A stretch of 64,000 bases of DNA, from the NCBI GenBank assembly GCA_910585415.1, contig CAJUDT010000001.1:79005-143004 (forward strand), in the 5' to 3' direction. The notes under the pieces are model-generated. The model did no database searches and was not told the DNA's origin. It saw nothing but the letters and a program-made list of their open reading frames with translations. This DNA is from an uncultured Flavonifractor sp. (GTDB lineage Bacteria > Bacillota > Clostridia > Oscillospirales > Oscillospiraceae). How positions within the stretch are numbered: position 1 is the stretch's first letter; every line of letters starts with the position of its first letter. Shown here piece after piece: positions 28,054 to 37,831 of the stretch. The position numbers and the translations under genes are program-made.

Positions 28054-28776
28054 TCACAGTGCCTCCTTGACAATCGTTCCTATTTTTTCTCCCAGAACCA
28101 CCCGCAGGATGTTCTGAGGGTCCTTCAGCGCGAAGAGTACAACGGGAATTTTGTTGTCCATGGACAGGGACGCGGCGGTGGAGTCCATCACCTGCAAGTG
28201 CTGGGCCAGTACGTCGTCATAGGTAATCATATCGTATTTCACGGCGCTGGGGTCCTTTCGGGGGTCGGCGCTGTACACCCCGTCGATGTTCTTGGCCAGC
28301 AGAATGGCGTTGGCGTCAATCTCCGCCGCCCGGAGCACGGCGGCAGTATCGGTGGAGAAATAGGGGTTGCCGGTGCCGCAGCCAAAAATGACCACCCTCC
28401 CCTTCTCCATGTGCCGGATGGCCTTGGAACGGATGTAGGGTTCCGCGATGGAGCGCATTTCGATGGCGGTCATGACCCGCACATCCACGCCCTTCTGTTC
28501 CAGCACATCGGCCACGGCAAGAGCGTTGATGGAGGTGGCCAGCATCCCCATATGGTCGGCGCGGGTGCGCTCCATGCGGTCCCCGCCGTCCTTGAGGCCC
28601 CGCCAGAAGTTGCCGCCTCCCACCACAATGCCCACCTGCACACCGATGGACACACATTCCTTAATGACATCACATACATTTCCGATTACATCGAAATCCA
28701 GCCCCCGGCTGGCCTCACCGGCCAGAGCCTCTCCGCTGACCTTCAGCAATACCCGCTTATACTGTGGCTCCTTCAT
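28054..28776 (-). CDS. pyrH: Uridylate kinase
   Basis: A 240-residue amino-acid-kinase-fold enzyme ([34 protein letters not shown]). It phosphorylates UMP to UDP. The Met at 28776 follows AAAGGAG. It is the first gene of the pyrH-frr-uppS-cdsA-dxr-rseP-ispG-orf-polC series, with an AT-rich promoter region upstream. Confidence 0.97.
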   Translation of the reverse strand: MKEPQYKRVLLKVSGEALAGEASRGLDFDVIGNVCDVIKECVSIGVQVGIVVGGGNFWRGLKDGGDRMERTRADHMGMLATSINALAVADVLEQKGVDVRVMTAIEMRSIAEPYIRSKAIRHMEKGRVVIFGCGTGNPYFSTDTAAVLRAAEIDANAILLAKNIDGVYSADPRKDPSAVKYDMITYDDVLAQHLQVMDSTAASLSMDNKIPVVLFALKDPQNILRVVLGEKIGTIVKEAL

Positions 28777-28948
28777 GCCCTCAGCTCCTTTAGTAGAAAT
28801 GGGAATCGTCCCCTCTATTTTAATATAAACGCGCCCATATTGCAATCATAACCGTTATAATATTTGTACCCATTTCCGAACTGTATGAAACCGCTGTTTT
28901 TTCCGTGTTATTCCATCGAATTTTTCTTCAAACCGGCCCTGCCGGTGC

Positions 28949-28991
28949 AAAAAAATACCCGCTGAAGGGCACGAAGCCTCTCAGCGGGTAT
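28949..28991 (-). terminator. Rho-independent terminator of the BMP lipoprotein gene
   Basis: On the minus strand an 11-bp stem (ATACCCGCTGA with TCAGCGGGTAT) is followed by seven T. It separates the lipoprotein gene from pyrH. Confidence 0.93.
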
Positions 28992-29010
28992 AGAATGGTT
29001 TTTGCTATGC

Positions 29011-30222
29011 TTACTTAATGTTGCCCAGGTAGTTGACGGTGATGGTCACGGTGGGCTCGGCAGCGATGTCGTCGGATACGGTAATGGTACCGTCGTACAT
29101 CCCCTTTACCAGAGCCTGATAGTCGGCCTCGCCGAAGGTGTCAGCCCACTGAGTGCTCTCGGGCAGCTGCACATAGTTGGCGCTGGGGTCGTCGCCGGAC
29201 ACCATGCCCAGAGTTTCAATGTTGCCGCCATAGTTCGCCCAGTTGCCGTTGTTGATGACGTCGTCCAGGGTATCCAACACCGTGGGGGCCAGACCCTTCA
29301 TAGCGGAGGTCACGGTCATACCCTCGCCGTACTTGTCAATGATCGCGGCCTGGTCCACATCCACGCCGATGAGCTTGCCGCCCACCTTGGCAGCGGCCTC
29401 GCAGGCGGAGGTGTAGATGCTGCCGCCAGCGGCAAAGACCACTTCTACACCGTTGTTGTACCAGGTGTCCATGTAAGCGGTGATGTCGGCGTCGCCATAG
29501 AACTGGTTGCCATAGGCATACTCGATGGTCACATCACCAGTGATGCCCATTTCGGCAGCGGCGGCGTCAGCGCCCTGGACGAAGCCATAGCCGTAACGCA
29601 CCACGGCGGGCACCGACATGCCGCCCAGGAAACCCAGGTGCTTGTAGCCCAGCTTCACAGCGGCGTAGCCGGCCATATAACCACTCAACTCTTCCTGATA
29701 CACAGCGCAGTAGGTGTTGTCCAGCAGGGTGTAATTGGGCAGGTCGACCTCGGCCACATCCAGAGCAATGAACTTCACGTCGGGATAGAGCTCGGCCACC
29801 TCTATAATCGTGGCGCCGAACGCGAAGCCAGGCATTACAATTACGTTGTAGCCATCCACCACAGCGGCATCCACCATGGCCACACGGTCAGCGGTGGAAT
29901 CGCCAGCGGGCTTCTTGTAGGTGAAGTCCACACCGTTGGCGGTGCAGAACTCCTGGCAGGCCTCATACGTGGTCTGGTTAAAGGACTCGTCGGTGATGTC
30001 GCCATAGTCGGTAATCATGGCCACCCGGAACTCAGTGTTAGCGGGGGTCTGGTCGTCGGGGGTCTGGTCATCGGGTGTCTGCGTGGCGGGAGCGGGGGTG
30101 TTCTGGTCCACAGGCGCGGGGGTGCTGGCGGCACCGCCGCTGGGATTGCCGCCGCAGGCCGCCAGAGCAAAGACCAGCGCAAGGGACAGGAGCAGTGCAG
30201 TCAGTTTCTTAGCGTTTTTCAA
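29011..30222 (-). CDS. BMP/PnrA-family substrate-binding lipoprotein
   Basis: A 403-residue lipoprotein: signal peptide, lipobox LAACGG (Cys22), a Thr/Pro-rich linker with repeated TPDDQ units (about 30-55) and a periplasmic-binding fold (FRVAMITDYGDITDESFNQ start, typical of BMP/PnrA/TmpC). Relatives bind nucleosides for ABC uptake. The start appears to be a TTG, 9 bases after AAGGAAGG. No ABC ATPase or permease gene follows before the terminator, so the transporter partner must lie elsewhere. The nearby deoC gene would suit nucleoside catabolism. Confidence 0.9.
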   Translation of the reverse strand: MKNAKKLTALLLSLALVFALAACGGNPSGGAASTPAPVDQNTPAPATQTPDDQTPDDQTPANTEFRVAMITDYGDITDESFNQTTYEACQEFCTANGVDFTYKKPAGDSTADRVAMVDAAVVDGYNVIVMPGFAFGATIIEVAELYPDVKFIALDVAEVDLPNYTLLDNTYCAVYQEELSGYMAGYAAVKLGYKHLGFLGGMSVPAVVRYGYGFVQGADAAAAEMGITGDVTIEYAYGNQFYGDADITAYMDTWYNNGVEVVFAAGGSIYTSACEAAAKVGGKLIGVDVDQAAIIDKYGEGMTVTSAMKGLAPTVLDTLDDVINNGNWANYGGNIETLGMVSGDDPSANYVQLPESTQWADTFGEADYQALVKGMYDGTITVSDDIAAEPTVTITVNYLGNIK

Positions 30223-30301
30223 TGATATCTACCTTCCTTTCCAAAAAATGGCCCAGTTCGGTAACGACACCTGTTGTCTTTTCCTCCCTGAGCTCGTCCC
30301 T

Positions 30302-30330
30302 ATTATACCCCATCCCCGTCCAAAGAGCAA
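30302..30330 (-). promoter_or_regulatory. Promoter of the BMP lipoprotein gene
   Basis: On the minus strand TTGCTC, a 17-base spacer and TATAAT lie about 80 bases before the start of the gene. Good SigA match at the -10. Confidence 0.7.
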
Positions 30331-30420
30331 CCGCATTTTTGCCCGTCTCCCGCATTTTTTACAATTTCGTTACATCCCTGCCTCCCCGGCGGAAAAAAGG
30401 CGTGAATTTTGCCGGAACGC

Positions 30421-30455
30421 AAAAACCGCGCCGCAGGCACTTGCCCGCGGCGCGG
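30421..30455 (-). terminator. Rho-independent terminator after deoC
   Basis: A perfect 9-bp stem (CCGCGCCGC with GCGGCGCGG) and 12-base loop followed by TTTTTG on the minus strand, just past the deoC stop. Confidence 0.93.
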
Positions 30456-30463
30456 CGATAAGC

Positions 30464-31129
30464 TCAATAACCCTGAGAAATCTCGTTTTTGACCAGCTTC
30501 ACAATGGCGGAGGTCCCCAGACGGTCCGCGCCCAGGTGAATGAAGTCCTCCGCATCCTGGAGGGTGCGGATGCCCCCGGCGGCCTTGATTTTCACCTCGG
30601 GGCCGATGTGGGCCTTGAAGAGGGCCACGTCCTCCCGGGTGGCTCCGCCGGTGGAGAAGCCGGTGGAGGTTTTGATATAATCCGCCCCCGCCAGTGTCAC
30701 CAGCTCACAGAGCTTGATTTTCTCCGCCTCGGTCAACAGGCAGGCCTCCACAATGACCTTCAGAATCCTCCCCTGACAGGAGGCCTTGACGGCACGGATT
30801 TCCGACAAAATATCCTCCCACCGGGCGTCCTTCACCCAGCCCAGGTTGACCACCATGTCAATCTCGTCGGCTCCGCCCCGGATGGCGTCCTCTGTCTCAA
30901 AAACCTTGACCTCCGTGGTGGCGTAGCCGTTGGGGAAGCCGATTACGGTGCAGATTTTCAAATCATTCCCCAGGTACTCCGCCGCCTGCTTCACATAAGA
31001 GGCCGGAATACACACACTGGCGCACTCGTACCGCTTCCCATCGTCGCATACCTCCTGAATCTGCGCCCAGGTGGCCTCCTGCTTCAACAGGGTATGGTCG
31101 CAGCGGGAGAGAATTTCCTTGCTATCCAT
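30464..31129 (-). CDS. deoC: Deoxyribose-phosphate aldolase
   Basis: A 221-residue class I aldolase that splits 2-deoxyribose 5-phosphate into glyceraldehyde 3-phosphate and acetaldehyde. The Schiff-base lysine lies in [14 protein letters not shown], and IKAAGGIRT is the phosphate site. It follows the DUF362 gene by 13 bases, in the same direction. The aldehyde product could in principle feed the alcohol dehydrogenase of the BMC locus, but nothing in the sequence links them. Confidence 0.97.
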   Translation of the reverse strand: MDSKEILSRCDHTLLKQEATWAQIQEVCDDGKRYECASVCIPASYVKQAAEYLGNDLKICTVIGFPNGYATTEVKVFETEDAIRGGADEIDMVVNLGWVKDARWEDILSEIRAVKASCQGRILKVIVEACLLTEAEKIKLCELVTLAGADYIKTSTGFSTGGATREDVALFKAHIGPEVKIKAAGGIRTLQDAEDFIHLGADRLGTSAIVKLVKNEISQGY

Positions 31130-31142
31130 AGGCTGCTCCTTT

Positions 31143-32270
31143 CTACTTTACCGGAATGAGCTCGTAGGAACGGGTGCCGACGCCAATCTTCTCACAGTGC
31201 TCCAGGCACACCTTCCAGTCGGTGTTTGGCATACTGTTGATAAAGTGGTCATGGTGGTCGCAAAAGCCCTCCCGGTGCATTTCGTCGTCCAGGGCGGAGC
31301 CGGGCAGGGGCTCCTGCCGCAGGCAGGCGTCGGCGCAGGCCTGGTCCAGGGCCACCGGGTCAAAGGAGGCGAACATACCCACGTCGGGCAGAATGGGTAC
31401 ATCGTTCTCTCCGTGGCAGTCGCAGTAGGGGGACACATCGATTACCAGGCAGATATGGAACTGCGGCCGTCCGTCCACCACCGCCTTGGTGTACTCGGCC
31501 ATACGGCGCCCCAGCTCCTCCATGGCGCAGTCGTAGTCCGGCCGGATTGCGTCCGGATTGCACACGGCAATACACCGGCCGCAGCCCACGCATTTGTTGT
31601 GGTCAATGGAGGCCTTCCCCTCCCCGTCGTAGGCAATGGCGTCGTGGGCGCACTGAAGGGCGCACTTGCGGCAGCCGATACAGTATTTTTGGGCTACCGT
31701 GGGCTTGCCTGCCGCGTGCTGCTCCATCTTGCCCCGGCGGCTTCCGCAGCCCATGCCCAGGTTTTTCACCGCGCCGCCAAAGCCGGTCTGCTCGTGTCCC
31801 TTGAAGTGGCTCAGGGAAAGAATTACGTCGGCCTCCATAATGGCCTTGCCGATTTTGGCGGTCTGAATGTGCTCCGCTCCGGCTACCGGAACCTCCACAT
31901 CGTCGTTGCCCCGCAGGCCGTCGCCGATGATAATCTGACAGCCGGTGCTCAGGGGCGAGAAGCCGTTCTCAAAGGCGGCGTCCAGGTGCTCCAGAGCGTT
32001 CTTTCTCCGTCCGGGATAGAGGGTGTTGCAGTCGGTGAGGAAGGGCAGGCCCCCCATGCTCCGCACCACATCGGCCACCACCTTGGCGTAATTGGGCCGC
32101 AGGAAGGCCAGATTGCCCGGCTCTCCAAAGTGCATCTTAATGGCGGTGAGCTTTCCCTCAAAGTCAATCTCGCCAATCCCCGCCGTGCGGATGAGCCGCT
32201 CCAGCTTTTGCAGCAGATTTCTCCCCGGCCTGCACCGCAGGTCGGAAAAATATACCTTCGCAGGTTCCAT
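31143..32270 (-). CDS. DUF362 protein with two 4Fe-4S ferredoxin motifs
   Basis: A 375-residue protein. The N-terminal two thirds match the DUF362 domain ([43 protein letters not shown]). Two bacterial ferredoxin motifs follow: [11 protein letters not shown] and [11 protein letters not shown], each with the extra Pro/Ala-linked Cys, for two [4Fe-4S] clusters. The Met at 32270 follows AGGAGG. The family is widespread in anaerobes and its reaction is not established. It precedes deoC closely. Confidence 0.88.
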   Translation of the reverse strand: MEPAKVYFSDLRCRPGRNLLQKLERLIRTAGIGEIDFEGKLTAIKMHFGEPGNLAFLRPNYAKVVADVVRSMGGLPFLTDCNTLYPGRRKNALEHLDAAFENGFSPLSTGCQIIIGDGLRGNDDVEVPVAGAEHIQTAKIGKAIMEADVILSLSHFKGHEQTGFGGAVKNLGMGCGSRRGKMEQHAAGKPTVAQKYCIGCRKCALQCAHDAIAYDGEGKASIDHNKCVGCGRCIAVCNPDAIRPDYDCAMEELGRRMAEYTKAVVDGRPQFHICLVIDVSPYCDCHGENDVPILPDVGMFASFDPVALDQACADACLRQEPLPGSALDDEMHREGFCDHHDHFINSMPNTDWKVCLEHCEKIGVGTRSYELIPVK

Positions 32271-32299
32271 TGTGTCATTCCTCCTATGCTCCGTCGTGT

Positions 32300-32845
32300 T
32301 TACTGCTTCTCTGCCCGGCCGCCGGGGAGCAGCTGATTCACAACTACCGCCACCGCCACGCCCACCAGAGTCTCGCCAATGCGCAAAATTGTGTACCAAT
32401 AACGGTCCGCTCCGCTGTGATTGATGATGACCACGCACAGCACCACGCAGCCAATGGCGCAGGCCGCAGGACGGCGGAGGACATTGCACAGCCAAATGGT
32501 TACAATCACCCCCACGCCCAGCAGGAGCCCCGTCACCACCGGCTGCTTCAGCCAGTCGTCCAGCAGCAGGACCAGCAGGCCCATAACGCCCCCCAGCAGT
32601 GTGCCAATGACGCGGGATACCCCCTGGCGGACGCTCTGTTCAATGGAGCTCTGCATACAAATCACGGCGGCGATGCACGCGTAAAAGGGCCCGAGCGTCC
32701 CCTCCATGCCAATGCCCACCCACCGCAGCGGGTAAAACAGGAAATAGCATACCACCACCGCCACCGCGGTCTTGATGTTGCGCATTCCCACCTTGGGCAG
32801 GCGCTCCCTGAGCGCCCCGAGCTTCTCCGGCATCCAATGAGCCAT
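32300..32845 (-). CDS. FUSC/aromatic acid exporter-like membrane protein
   Basis: A 181-residue membrane protein with about five hydrophobic helices and the family motif GxxRVxGTLLGGVMG (here GVSRVIGTLLGGVMGLLVL). Families of this type (FUSC, ArAE_1, DUF939) often act in export of aromatic acids, but full-length members have a cytoplasmic C-terminal domain absent here. Substrate unknown. It lies 2 bases after ebfC. Confidence 0.75.
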   Translation of the reverse strand: MAHWMPEKLGALRERLPKVGMRNIKTAVAVVVCYFLFYPLRWVGIGMEGTLGPFYACIAAVICMQSSIEQSVRQGVSRVIGTLLGGVMGLLVLLLDDWLKQPVVTGLLLGVGVIVTIWLCNVLRRPAACAIGCVVLCVVIINHSGADRYWYTILRIGETLVGVAVAVVVNQLLPGGRAEKQ

Positions 32846-32847
32846 TC

Positions 32848-33204
32848 TTAAAAGGGCAGGTTCAATCCGCCGGTGAGGCCCTGCATGGTGGCGGCCGAGT
32901 CCTGTTCCGCCGCCCGCATAGCCTCGTTCACCGCCGCTACAATCATGTCCTGAAGCATCTCCACATCCTCCGGGTCCACCGCGTCGGGGTCGATGGTCAG
33001 AGCGGACAGCACCCGCTTCCCGGTGACGGTGGCCGACACCGCTCCGCCGCCCGCAGCGGCTGTGTAGGTCTTAGCCTCCAGCTCCTCCTGCATCCGCAGC
33101 ATGTCCTGCTGCATCTTTTGGACCTGCTTCATCATGTTTGCGTTCATGCCGCCGCCCATAGGCGGCATTCCGCCCCGGCCCCGGCTGTTGAATCCCTTTG
33201 CCAT
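32848..33204 (-). CDS. ebfC: YbaB/EbfC nucleoid-associated protein
   Basis: A 118-residue protein with a Gly/Met-rich start and the EbfC core (MNANMMKQVQKMQQDMLRMQEEL, then VTGKRVLSALTIDPDAV and EMLQDMIVAAVNEAMRAAE). It binds DNA as a dimer with tweezer-like helices. It follows dnaX, the same order as dnaX-yaaK in B. subtilis, but recR is not next. Confidence 0.95.
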   Translation of the reverse strand: MAKGFNSRGRGGMPPMGGGMNANMMKQVQKMQQDMLRMQEELEAKTYTAAAGGGAVSATVTGKRVLSALTIDPDAVDPEDVEMLQDMIVAAVNEAMRAAEQDSAATMQGLTGGLNLPF

Positions 33205-33217
33205 TGCTGTTCTCCCC

Positions 33218-34951
33218 TTACTCCTGAATGATAATATTGTCAAACTGGGCCCCCAGGGCCATCAGATCATCCAACTTGTCGTGTTCCGCCGGAGCGGAGC
33301 TCTCCGTCGCCGGGGATACCGGCTCCGCCCCGCCCGGCTGGAGGGCCGGAGGCTTCCCCACCGACACCGTACAGCGCACCGTCCTGCCGGTCATGGACGA
33401 GGCCAGGGTGCCCACCGCCTCCAGCACGGCAGGCTTGCCCACCATGTTTTTGACGAACTCCGATTCCACCCAGAGGGTCAAGGCGTCCCCTTCCAGCCGC
33501 CCCTGAACCATGGAGGGGTTATTTAAGAAGGTATATTCCCCCATCGGCACCTTGCCCCGCAGGGCCGCAGTCAAATCCGGCCAGATGTCCGCAGAAACTA
33601 GCCTGGACGCCGGGGGCACAGCGCTCTTGGGCGCGGCCGGCGGGGCTGCCGCAGGGGACGCAGGCGGCGGGTCGTACCACACCGGCTCCCCAGGCTCCTC
33701 CGGCAGAGGCGGACGATCCTCCTCCCAGGTCGGGCGTTCCTCCGAAACCGGGGCAGATACCGGCTGAACCGGAGCCGCAGGCGGGCTCTGAACCGCAGGC
33801 CGGACGCCGCCTGCCAAAAGCTCCTCTACGCGGGCCAGACGGGCGTTCAGCCCCGCCGCACTCTCGTCCAAAGAGGCGTCGCACAGGCGAATGAGGCAGA
33901 GCTCCGCGTCAGTGCGGCGGTTGCCGCTGCGGGACAGATTGGCCACCGTCTGCTGTACCTGCCGCAGCATCTGTACCAGCCTTTGTGTCTGAAAGGCGTT
34001 GGACAAGCGGCGCAGGGTGTTTTCGTCATATCCGCCATTGAGCAGGGCCGCGCCCCCCTGGGGGGCCGTCCGGCGGATAAGCAGGTCCCGCGTCAGGGCG
34101 GAGAGCTCATTCAAAAGGCTCCCCACGTCCTTCCCCGCCCCGTACAGCCGGGCCATCGTCTCCAGCGCGGCGGCGGTATCCCCTGCCCCAATCTGCTCCA
34201 TCAGCCGCCCGGTCTCCAGATTCCCGGCCAGACCCAGGGCGTCCAGGACCTCCCCCTCTCCAATGGTCCCGCCGGTCCCGGCGCACTGGTCCAGCAGGGA
34301 CAGGGCGTCCCGCATTCCCCCGTCGGCCAGACGGGCCAGCAGGGCCGCGCCCTCCTGGGTGAGGCCAATCCCCTCCTGTTCCGCCACATAGGACAGCCGC
34401 CCGGCGATGTCCCCAGGCAGAATCCGCTTAAAGGCGAACTGCTGACACCGGGACTTAATGGTCGCCGGGACCTTGTGGAGCTCGGTGGTGGCCAGAATAA
34501 ACATCAGATGAGCCGGGGGCTCCTCCAGAATTTTCAGCAGGGCATTGAAGGCGGCGGTGGAGAGCATGTGGACCTCGTCCACGATGTACACCCGCTTTTT
34601 CACAGCGGCAGGGGTATAAACGGCCTCGTCCCGCAGGGCGCGGACCTGGTCCACACCGTTGTTGGAGGCGGCGTCCAGCTCCAGCACGTCCAAAATGGAG
34701 CCGTCCTCAATCCCCCGGCAGGAGGGACATTGGTTGCAGGGATTCCCGTCCACCGGATGCTCGCAGTTCACCGCCCGGGAGAGAATCTTAGCGCAGGTGG
34801 TCTTTCCGGTGCCCCGGGTGCCGGTGAAGAGATAGGCGTGGGACAGCCGCCCGGCGGCGGCCTGACGCTTCAATGTGTCGGTAATATGTCCCTGACCCAC
34901 CACGTCGTCGAAGGTCCGGGGCCGCCATTTGCGGTACAGGGCTTGATACAA
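33218..34951 (-). CDS. dnaX: DNA polymerase III subunits gamma/tau
   Basis: A 577-residue clamp-loader ATPase: Walker A GTRGTGKTTCAK, a four-Cys zinc module (CEHP...CNQCPSC), DEVHMLS (Walker B), sensor 1 ILATTE, and a Pro-rich linker before the C-terminal domain. I place the start at a TTG (34951), where the family sequence MYQALYRKWRPRTFDDVVGQ begins and GAGGTG lies 6 bases before. It stands directly downstream of the SRP RNA, as in B. subtilis. Confidence 0.96.
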   Translation of the reverse strand: MYQALYRKWRPRTFDDVVGQGHITDTLKRQAAAGRLSHAYLFTGTRGTGKTTCAKILSRAVNCEHPVDGNPCNQCPSCRGIEDGSILDVLELDAASNNGVDQVRALRDEAVYTPAAVKKRVYIVDEVHMLSTAAFNALLKILEEPPAHLMFILATTELHKVPATIKSRCQQFAFKRILPGDIAGRLSYVAEQEGIGLTQEGAALLARLADGGMRDALSLLDQCAGTGGTIGEGEVLDALGLAGNLETGRLMEQIGAGDTAAALETMARLYGAGKDVGSLLNELSALTRDLLIRRTAPQGGAALLNGGYDENTLRRLSNAFQTQRLVQMLRQVQQTVANLSRSGNRRTDAELCLIRLCDASLDESAAGLNARLARVEELLAGGVRPAVQSPPAAPVQPVSAPVSEERPTWEEDRPPLPEEPGEPVWYDPPPASPAAAPPAAPKSAVPPASRLVSADIWPDLTAALRGKVPMGEYTFLNNPSMVQGRLEGDALTLWVESEFVKNMVGKPAVLEAVGTLASSMTGRTVRCTVSVGKPPALQPGGAEPVSPATESSAPAEHDKLDDLMALGAQFDNIIIQE

Positions 34952-35061
34952 AGCGGTCACCTCATATTCATAAAAAACGGAGCGGAGCACCCTCCGCCCC
35001 GTCGAATCGCCAGAGCCCGCGCCCCTTGGCGCAGCCATACAATGGATTCCCCCGCGCGCCT

Positions 35062-35358
35062 CCGGCGCAGGGCAGGACCGCACACCGGCCTTTGAAAGCT
35101 ATGCTATACCCGTTACCCTGGCAGCCGGCTCAGGAGCGGGCACCCCGCGGCACAGGCCGCGATCCGCTTAGTGCTGCTCGGTTCCCCGCCTGACACGGTT
35201 CACGGGACAGCCTTGCGCGGGACCGATCCATCATCACTGCTTACCGGGGTCAGACGGCACAGCATAGTTCCGGGGGCCGGGATTCATCCCTGCTGTAGCG
35301 GGTTGCAGGTACAGGGCACCGCTAACTCCCCGACTAGTGCGGCCTTGCCCCGCGCCGG
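35062..35358 (-). ncRNA. ffs: Signal recognition particle RNA, large Gram-positive type
   Basis: The minus strand shows the diagnostic helix-8 sequence around 35171-35194: GTCAGG, a CGG/CCG stem with a GGAA tetraloop, and AGCAGCAC. The Alu-domain stretch GCCGCACTAG...GGGGAGTTAGCGGTGCCCTG matches the B. subtilis scRNA pattern. The two ends pair: CCGGCGCGGGGCAAGG (35343-35358) with CCTGCCCTGCGCCGG (35062-35076), giving a length near 297 nt. It binds Ffh for co-translational targeting. Exact ends are estimated from that helix. Confidence 0.93.
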
Positions 35359-35387
35359 AACACCACGCGGGGAAAGCTGTATGGGAT

Positions 35388-35416
35388 ATCATACAACATT
35401 TTGCCACAGTTGGCAA
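35388..35416 (-). promoter_or_regulatory. Promoter of the SRP RNA (and possibly dnaX)
   Basis: TTGCCA, a 17-base spacer and TATGAT on the minus strand, about 30 bases before the predicted RNA 5' end. No terminator is evident between the RNA and dnaX, so dnaX may be read through. Confidence 0.75.
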
Positions 35417-35713
35417 GTTTCTATTTGAGATTTTTTTATTTTTTCCGAAATCATCCCCGTCTCACCTGAGCAGAACGCGTTTCCGCAGGTCATGGAGCTC
35501 CAAAGCCGCCCCTCCCCGCCCCTTTTTTCCACAGTTTACCACAATCTCCCCCAAACCGCAACACCGCCGCCACCATTTTGACAAAACTTCTCCTGTACGC
35601 CGGTGCGCATTCGTGGTAAAATAGAGTCTGTTCGGAGTCCTCAACCACCCGCCGCTCCGGCGGGATTCCAGACCCGAACCAAATCTGTCCACGCCCAAAA
35701 AGGGGATGCTTAT
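35417..35713. other. Intergenic region between the SRP RNA and the purine permease
   Basis: About 300 bases between divergent units. I see a TAAAAT (35617-35622, plus strand) that could be a -10 for the permease, without a good -35, and a 7-bp GC hairpin (CCCGCCG-CTC-CGGCGGG, about 35648-35664) in the leader. No purine riboswitch consensus is recognisable. No gene is evident. Confidence 0.5.
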
Positions 35714-37096
35714 ATGTCCAATCTGCTGGAGCGCGCCTTTCACCTGCGCGAGAACCACACCACCCCCCGCACGGAGGTCTTTGCGGGTCTGACCACCTTC
35801 ATGACTATGGCCTACATCCTGGCGGTCAACCCCATTATCCTCTCCGCCGCGGGCATGGACAGCGGCGCGGTCTTTACCGCCACCGCCCTGGCCTCGGCTC
35901 TGGCCACGGTGTTTATGGCCCTGCTGTCCAATTATCCCTTTGCTCTGGCCCCCGGTATGGGGCTCAACGCCTATTTTGCCTATACCATCGTTCTGAAAAT
36001 GGGCTACTCCTGGCAGATGGCCCTGGCCGCCGTCTTTGTGGAGGGGATCGTGTTTGTGGTCCTGTCCGTCACTCCCGTTCGGGAACGCATCTTCAATTCC
36101 ATCCCCATGTGCCTCAAACACGCGGTTTCGGCGGGTATCGGGCTGTTCATTGCCTTTATCGGCCTGCAAAACTGCGGGCTGGTGGTTGCCGTGGACGGCA
36201 CTCTGGTGGGGATGTTCTCCTTCTCCCAGTCCGCCGCCCAGGGGACCTTTTCGACGGCGGGCATCTCCGCCCTCCTGGCTCTGGCAGGCGTGTGCATCAC
36301 CGGGATTCTGGTGGTCCGGCAGGTCCGGGGGAGCATCCTGCTGGGCATCCTGGCCACCTGGGTGCTGGGGATTGCGTGCCAGCTGGCGGGGCTCTACGTG
36401 CCCGACCCCGCCGGGGGCTTTGCCAGCCTCCTGCCCGACTTCTCCCGGGGGCTGGCCGTGCCCAGTCTGGCCCCCACCCTGGGGCAGATGGATTTCTCTC
36501 AGCTGCTCTCCCCTGACTTCCTGATTGTGGTCTTTGCCCTGCTCTTTGTGGATGTGTTCGACACCATGGGCGGGCTGATCGGCATTGCCTCAGAGGCCAA
36601 TATGCTGGATGAACAGGGACGCCTTCCCCGCATTCGGGGGGCGCTGCTCTCGGACGCGCTGGGCACCTGCGCCGGGGCGGTGCTGGGGACCTCTACCACC
36701 ACCACCTTCATCGAAAGCGCCGCCGGAGTTTCGGTGGGCGGGCGAACCGGGCTGTCAGGGCTGGTTACCGCCGGGCTGTTTGTGGTGTCCCTCCTGCTCT
36801 CCCCCATCTTCCTGGCGATTCCCTCCTTTGCCACCGCCCCTGCCCTGATTATCGTGGGTGCGATGATTCTCAAGACCATCGCAAAGGTGGACTTCAAAAA
36901 TCCTCTGGAATACATCCCCGCCTTTCTGTGTGTGCTGGCGGTCCCCCTCTTTTACAGCATTTCCGAGGGCATCGCCCTGGGCGTTCTCTCCTATGCTGTC
37001 CTCCATTTGGCCGCTGGGCCGGAGGAACGGCGAAAGGCCGGGCCCTTTATCTACATACTGGCGTTTCTGTTCCTGCTGAAATACATCTTTCTCTAA
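35714..37096 (+). CDS. NCS2-type purine permease (AzgA/PbuG group)
   Basis: A 460-residue transporter with about 12-14 membrane helices. Family motifs are clear: the start LRENHTTPRTEVFAGLTTFM, NPIILSAAGMD, DVFDTMGGLIGIA and GTSTTTTFIESAAGV. Members import adenine, guanine or hypoxanthine with protons. The Met at 35714 follows AAGGGG. Exact base preference cannot be read. Confidence 0.93.
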   Translation: MSNLLERAFHLRENHTTPRTEVFAGLTTFMTMAYILAVNPIILSAAGMDSGAVFTATALASALATVFMALLSNYPFALAPGMGLNAYFAYTIVLKMGYSWQMALAAVFVEGIVFVVLSVTPVRERIFNSIPMCLKHAVSAGIGLFIAFIGLQNCGLVVAVDGTLVGMFSFSQSAAQGTFSTAGISALLALAGVCITGILVVRQVRGSILLGILATWVLGIACQLAGLYVPDPAGGFASLLPDFSRGLAVPSLAPTLGQMDFSQLLSPDFLIVVFALLFVDVFDTMGGLIGIASEANMLDEQGRLPRIRGALLSDALGTCAGAVLGTSTTTTFIESAAGVSVGGRTGLSGLVTAGLFVVSLLLSPIFLAIPSFATAPALIIVGAMILKTIAKVDFKNPLEYIPAFLCVLAVPLFYSISEGIALGVLSYAVLHLAAGPEERRKAGPFIYILAFLFLLKYIFL

Positions 37097-37129
37097 TGCC
37101 AATCCTGGACAGATGGGAGTGAACCGGTC

Positions 37130-37651
37130 ATGCCCGCAGGTATCCTGCTGCTGCCCTTTCTGGGTGTCCGCTTTCTTCTGCTGTCGCACCTGAGCGGGAC
37201 GGCCTTGCGGCGCGCAGCCCGGTTTGCTCCTATGCAGGGCGCCGAAAAAATTGCTTACATCATCTATCAGCTGTCCAACCTTGGGATATTCCTGCTGCTG
37301 ATCTTCTCAACCGTCCCCCTTGTGCCCTCCTGGAGCCTGTTCCTTGGCCTGCTCTGCTACCTCTGCGGGCTCGCCTTATGCGCCGCCGCGGTCATCAATT
37401 TTGCTTCACCGGACCGGAGCGGACTGAATACCGCCGGGCTCTATCGGTTCTCCCGCAACCCCATGTATGTCGCCTACTTTGTGTGCTTCCTTGGTATGGC
37501 GCTGCTGGCGCGGTCCCTGCTGGTGCTGGGGGCAGTTCTGGTCTTTCAAATCTCCGCCCACTGGATTATTTTAGCGGAGGAGCGCTGGTGCATCGAAACA
37601 TTTGGTTCAGCCTACCGTGACTACATGCAGCGCGTCCGCCGCTACCTATAG
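37130..37651 (+). CDS. Isoprenylcysteine methyltransferase-like membrane protein
   Basis: A 173-residue membrane protein with four or five helices and the C-terminal SAM-binding pattern of the ICMT/phospholipid methyltransferase family: GLYRFSRNPMYVAYF, then AEERWCIETFGSAYRDYM. The substrate in bacteria is generally unknown. It follows the permease by 33 bases and may be co-transcribed. Confidence 0.82.
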   Translation: MPAGILLLPFLGVRFLLLSHLSGTALRRAARFAPMQGAEKIAYIIYQLSNLGIFLLLIFSTVPLVPSWSLFLGLLCYLCGLALCAAAVINFASPDRSGLNTAGLYRFSRNPMYVAYFVCFLGMALLARSLLVLGAVLVFQISAHWIILAEERWCIETFGSAYRDYMQRVRRYL

Positions 37652-37831
37652 ACGATAAATTCCGCCGCACGTAAGAGAACGGAAAAAAGGGTCTGGCGGT
37701 CAAAAAATTCTCTTGTCCACAATTCCCTTTTTGCTTACAGTATGAATGGGGTATGTTGCCCCGCCGCCACACTACTCTACCCCATAATTGGGAGAAGCTC
37801 AAGGGGCCGCGCCCCGGATACGAGGTATTCC

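Noticed and set aside
33218..35083. Longer dnaX reading frame starting inside the SRP RNA end
   Set aside because: The extra N-terminal residues overlap the structured RNA and do not match DnaX; the TTG at 34951 with GAGGTG gives the family start.
35603..35713. Possible purine riboswitch before the purine permease
   Set aside because: The three conserved stretches of the purine aptamer are not recognisable; only a GC hairpin is seen.
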